Assembly: GCA_022572485.1 (NCBI GenBank)
Contig: JACZVU010000075.1
Location: forward strand, 1-11,723
Length of the DNA stretch: 11,723 nucleotides
DNA from: Myxococcales bacterium
GTDB taxonomy: Bacteria; Myxococcota_A; UBA9160; SMWR01
Direction of reading: 5' to 3'
Below, piece by piece: positions 7,495 through 11,723 of this stretch; position 1 is the first letter of the stretch; every line of letters starts with the position of its first letter. Both the position numbers and the translations under genes were made by a program. The notes beneath the pieces were generated by a model. The model did no database searches. It was not told where the DNA came from and saw only the letters and a list, made by a program, of their open reading frames with translations.

Positions 7495-8916
7495 TCAACG
7501 CAGAATCAGACGATCGATCCAATGGGAGAGCTGGGCGAGGTTTCGGCACTCCTCCGCAACACCGACAAATGGCGTGTATCGGTTCATCACGCTGTCGCCG
7601 AACCCCCAGGCGTTCGGGTTTTCCGGGTTTAGCCAGATGACATTCTTGGCCTTGCTGTGGATTTCTCGCAGGCACCAGGCCTTGGGGTCATTGTAGTTGT
7701 TTCGGGCGTCACCGAGGATCAGAACCGTGGTCTTTTTGTCGACCGCAGAGAGGTAATTCTGCGTGAAAACGTAGAACGCATTGCCGAAGTTGGATCGGGT
7801 GTAGACGTTGACGACTCCGCCACCCTGGAGCGCCCGCTCAATCGACTGATTGATTTCGGCGCCTTTGAACAGATGGGTCACCTCGCCGAGCTCCGCGACG
7901 AAGATGAACGATCGAATCTTGCTGAAGGCCTCCTGAAGCGAATAACAGAACTGCAGCATAAAGCGCGAGACGTTTGCGACGGATGAAGACACGTCACACA
8001 GGATCACGAGCTTCGGGCGATCTTTCTTGCGGTGTTTCCAGACCCTTTCGAACGGGATTCCAGCGTGTGACATATTGCGCCGAAGTGTCTGGTGCAGATC
8101 CAATTTGCCTCGCTTGATTCGCTTTCGCCGAATCGTGAGGATGTTCTTGATCTTCTGGGCGAGTTGCTCGACGACCTCTCGCATCTTCCGCACCTCGTCT
8201 TCAGTGAGGTGGTAGAAGCTCTTTTCGAGCAGTGTCTGCTGCCTGAATTTCTCGATGTAGTCGTGGTTCTGCTTCTGAATTTCCCGCTCCATGAAGTTGC
8301 GGACGCTCTTGCGGATCGCATCCATCAACCCATCGATCAAGCTGCCTAGGGCGTCAATGTCGCCTGGCGGCATTCCGGCAGAGCGGAGTCGATCCAACAG
8401 CTCGCGAAGTTCTCCTGCTGCGCGCTCGGCGCCCAGGCTCTCCAGGGTTCGGCGACTGAAGAACCCGACCTGGAGGAAGTTTTCGATCCGTTCGACCCCC
8501 GCTTCCTCGGCCGCGCTCCGAATCAGCGACTCGAGTTGGCCGAGGTCGCCCGTGAGCATCGCACGCGCGAGGTCCGATAGCACCGCGGATTCGCCCTCCC
8601 GGGTCTGCAGCAGCTCGGCGATCTGCCGGAGCAACGCCTCGTAGTCCATCCGCTCGGGCAAGCCCATCGAGGCACGATCGAAGGATTCGCGAAGGCTGTC
8701 GTAGAAACCGGACCAGAACAGATCGAAGAGTTCGTTGAAGGTCGACACGTCTGCAGCCCGCTTGATCATCGTGGCACCCAGAATGCCTCGGAAGATCTCG
8801 CGATCGGCGATCGAAAGAACTTCCAGCGCTTGAAAGGTATCGAGAGTCTCCGCGGTCGAGACCCGGATTCCGGCCCGGCGGAGAATGTTGGTGAATTCGA
8901 GGATGCGTTTTTGCAC
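7495..8916 (-). CDS. VWA-domain protein, CoxE-like partner of the MoxR ATPase
   Basis: The 473-residue product is a soluble von Willebrand factor A protein of the CoxE-like family, which typically works with a MoxR AAA+ ATPase in cofactor insertion or protein-complex maturation. The first 240 residues are helical and charged. A very basic stretch follows (TIRRKRIKRGKLD, 261-273). The VWA domain starts at about 300 (KLVILCDVSSS) and carries the metal-ion site: D308-S310-S312, a Thr in VYTRSNFG (T373) and Asp403 in LILGDARNN. No signal peptide or membrane segment is visible. The start is GTG at 8916, 9 bases after the moxR stop. That stop (TGA 8928-8926) lies in the same frame, and no other start fits. 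The ribosome site is weak, so translational coupling to moxR is likely. Which complex it serves cannot be read from the neighbours. Confidence 0.9.
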   Translation of the reverse strand: MQKRILEFTNILRRAGIRVSTAETLDTFQALEVLSIADREIFRGILGATMIKRAADVSTFNELFDLFWSGFYDSLRESFDRASMGLPERMDYEALLRQIAELLQTREGESAVLSDLARAMLTGDLGQLESLIRSAAEEAGVERIENFLQVGFFSRRTLESLGAERAAGELRELLDRLRSAGMPPGDIDALGSLIDGLMDAIRKSVRNFMEREIQKQNHDYIEKFRQQTLLEKSFYHLTEDEVRKMREVVEQLAQKIKNILTIRRKRIKRGKLDLHQTLRRNMSHAGIPFERVWKHRKKDRPKLVILCDVSSSVANVSRFMLQFCYSLQEAFSKIRSFIFVAELGEVTHLFKGAEINQSIERALQGGGVVNVYTRSNFGNAFYVFTQNYLSAVDKKTTVLILGDARNNYNDPKAWCLREIHSKAKNVIWLNPENPNAWGFGDSVMNRYTPFVGVAEECRNLAQLSHWIDRLILR

Positions 8917-8925
8917 GACCTGGTG

Positions 8926-9930
8926 TCACGCCTGGCGGAGTGTGTCTTTCTCGGCTCCCTGCGCGGGAGATGTCGCTTCCGCCCCGGCGTCTGGGCGCTG
9001 ATCGTCAAGCCTTTTCGCCAGGAGCGTGTCCAATTCGCCCTCGGCTTTCCGAATGTCGCCCTCGTACTTGAGGATCACGTTGAGCGTCTGATCGATGGCG
9101 TCGCGGTCCAGCTCTTTGGCGTTCAGCGCCAACAGCGCCCGGGCCCAGTCGAGGGTCTCGCTGATCGATGGTGCCTTCTTCAGATCCAATTTTCGCAGCG
9201 CCTGCATCATTTGCACCAGGTCTGCGCTGAGTTTTTTCCCCACTTCGGGAACCTTGGCCTCCAGAATCCGGATTTCGAGCGCTTCGCTCGGGAAGTCGAT
9301 GAAGAGGTGAAGGCAGCGGCGCTTGAGGGCATCACTCATCTCGCGGCTGTTGTTCGAAGTCAAGAATACCAACGGGCGCTTCTTGGCCCGGATCGTCCCG
9401 ATCTCCGGCACCGTGACCTGGAAGTCCGAAAGCACTTCGAGCAGAAGCGCTTCGAATTCCGGGTCTCCCTTGTCGACCTCATCGATGAGCAGCAACGTCG
9501 GCGTGTCCGCCGTGATCGCGCTCAGAAGCGGGCGTGAAACCAGAAAGTTCTCAGAGAAGAATACGCTGTCTTCTTCCCCCACGCGTTGGGCCGCTTCGCT
9601 CACCGTCTTCGCACCGCTCATGAGATCCGAGAAACGCTCCTTCAGGATCTGGGTGTAGAGCAGTTGCTTCGAGTATTCCCACTCGTAGAGAGCTTTGGCC
9701 TCGTCGAGGCCTTCGTAGCACTGCAGCCGGATGAGTTGGCTGCGGGTTGCGGTCGCGACCACCTTCGCGAGTTCGGTCTTGCCGACACCCGCTGGCCCTT
9801 CGACCAACACGGGTTTTTCGAGTCGCTGCGCGAGGAACACAACCGTCGCGATGTTGAGGTCGCAGATGTAGTCCAGGGCTGCGAGTTCTTGCTGGACGGA
9901 TTCGACGGAATCAAACAACCATGTACCCAT
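8926..9930 (-). CDS. MoxR-family AAA+ ATPase (CoxD-like)
   Basis: The 334-residue cytoplasmic ATPase has Walker A GPAGVGKT (45-52), Walker B LLLIDE (146-151), a sensor-1 region LTSNN (190-194) and an Arg pair at 204-205 in the expected Arg-finger position. MoxR proteins act as ring-shaped chaperones, usually with a VWA protein, and here the VWA gene follows directly. The last 30 residues are low-complexity and charged, and may be a linker. ATG at 9930 gives the expected distance to Walker A. The ribosome site (GGATCGAGA) is weak. It starts 48 bases after ribBA, with no promoter visible in the gap, so it is probably read from the ribBA promoter. No dehydrogenase, hydrogenase or other known client is nearby. 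Confidence 0.94.
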   Translation of the reverse strand: MGTWLFDSVESVQQELAALDYICDLNIATVVFLAQRLEKPVLVEGPAGVGKTELAKVVATATRSQLIRLQCYEGLDEAKALYEWEYSKQLLYTQILKERFSDLMSGAKTVSEAAQRVGEEDSVFFSENFLVSRPLLSAITADTPTLLLIDEVDKGDPEFEALLLEVLSDFQVTVPEIGTIRAKKRPLVFLTSNNSREMSDALKRRCLHLFIDFPSEALEIRILEAKVPEVGKKLSADLVQMMQALRKLDLKKAPSISETLDWARALLALNAKELDRDAIDQTLNVILKYEGDIRKAEGELDTLLAKRLDDQRPDAGAEATSPAQGAEKDTLRQA

Positions 9931-9978
9931 TCTCGATCCGATCCGGCTCGACTCGGGCTCGGAACACTTGACAGTCGA

Positions 9979-11250
<1,272 letters not shown>

Positions 11251-11321
11251 GGCCGGAGAGGCTCCTGAACGGACCACTGCGACTCCGAGATGCGTGCGGA
11301 ATCGCGGTTAGGTGGCAACTA

Positions 11322-11350
11322 ACGCTATCAGCAGCCCTTTCCGGTGTCAA
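11322..11350 (-). promoter_or_regulatory. Predicted sigma-70-type promoter of ribBA
   Basis: On the minus strand a perfect -35 TTGACA (11350-11345) is followed by 17 bases and the -10 TAGCGT (11327-11322). The spacer ends in TGA, giving an extended -10 (TGn). Transcription should start near 11315, 38 bases before the GTG and 65 before the ATG candidate. It is the best promoter match in the window and probably drives ribBA, moxR and the VWA gene. Confidence 0.65.
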
Positions 11351-11408
11351 ATGCAGCGCGCGATCCGAGGCTGGATCTAGGGTTCGTGCGAGGGTGCGCC
11401 CGAGCCGA

Positions 11409-11723
11409 TCAGGGTTTTTGAATGTTCGCGAAGACGCCCTTGAGAAACTCTTGCTCGGAGATGCCGAAATTCGTGCCAAATGCGTGCTTGGAATCGATGG
11501 TTCGATAGAGGCCAGACAGGAGTTCGCGGAAGGTTTCCAACACGCCCTCACCCCGTAGTGCGATCGCGGGAAAGGTCGGCAACTCTCCCCAGGCATCCTT
11601 GATCTCCTGAAGCGGTTTGACGTCGGGTAGATCCCGCTTGTTGAACTGAATAACCTTCGGGATCTGCTCGAAATCGATCCCGTTCGATTTGAGGTTTGCC
11701 TCCATGTCTCGCCTCGAATACGC
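11409..11723 (-). CDS. mglA: MglA-like small GTPase, C-terminal part; runs off the right edge
   Basis: The 104 visible residues are the second half of a Ras-like GTPase of the MglA family, which in Myxococcus and relatives sets cell polarity and motility as a GTP/GDP switch with the Roadblock protein MglB. The guanine-specificity motif is clear: IPKVIQFNKRDLPD, with NKRD as the G4 box. A G5-like loop (AIALRGEGV) and the last helix (VLETFRELLSGLY) follow. About 30 further residues (ending GVFANIQKP) extend beyond the usual MglA end. The P-loop and switch regions lie outside the window, so activity cannot be judged. The frame is open to the edge; the ATG at 11705 is internal. mglB is often adjacent and may lie just upstream. 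The gene ends 158 bases before ribBA, which has its own promoter. Confidence 0.88.
   Translation of the reverse strand, partial: AYSRRDMEANLKSNGIDFEQIPKVIQFNKRDLPDVKPLQEIKDAWGELPTFPAIALRGEGVLETFRELLSGLYRTIDSKHAFGTNFGISEQEFLKGVFANIQKP

Noticed and set aside
9968..9973. Perfect TTGACA on the plus strand between ribBA and moxR
   Set aside because: No -10-like sequence 16-18 bases downstream, and the only gene in that direction would be antisense to ribBA.
11251..11408. Possible FMN riboswitch in front of ribBA
   Set aside because: I looked for the conserved FMN-element segments (AGGGTGC-type start, CCGAC-type core) on the minus strand; a chance GGGTGCG occurs on the wrong strand and the leader after the predicted start is too short.

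Overview
The window is an ordinary bacterial chromosome segment of moderately high GC. Almost every convincing gene lies on the minus strand. The gene set suggests a member of the former Deltaproteobacteria (Myxococcota/Desulfobacterota-like): an MglA-type small GTPase with the NKRD motif, a DUF4388 signalling protein, a REC-GAF protein with a degenerate GGDEF domain, and GTG/TTG starts beside AGGAG-like ribosome sites. I cannot assign genus or species from sequence alone.

Layout in minus-strand transcription order (right to left). At the right edge is the 3' end of an MglA-like GTPase (11409-11723). A well-formed promoter (11322-11350) then precedes ribBA, which is followed closely by a MoxR-type AAA+ ATPase and a VWA-domain protein. 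Those three probably form one operon (riboflavin synthesis plus a CoxD/CoxE-like ATPase/VWA pair). A 553-base gene-poor stretch follows (6942-7494). It holds an AT-rich patch, a promoter-like element and a 54-codon reading frame on the plus strand, and a perfect 13-bp hairpin. It also holds the minus-strand promoter and leader of miaB. miaB (TTG start) is followed by a 162-base leader rich in inverted repeats. Next come two overlapping signalling genes: a response regulator (REC-GAF-degenerate GGDEF) and a pseudo-receiver/DUF4388/degenerate GTPase-like protein. Last are guaB (own promoter) and the start of guaA, the usual guaBA order for GMP synthesis.

Three housekeeping transcription units (ribBA, miaB, guaB) share the same promoter layout: a TTG-containing -35, exactly 17 bases, and a TAGCnT -10. 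The least explained parts are the plus-strand unit at 7074-7387, the repeat-rich leader at 5369-5448, and the two signalling genes, in which most receiver, cyclase and GTPase signature residues are lost. The RibB half of RibBA carries Gln where the His of the GHTE motif is expected. I see no tRNA, rRNA, CRISPR array, insertion sequence or prophage gene.
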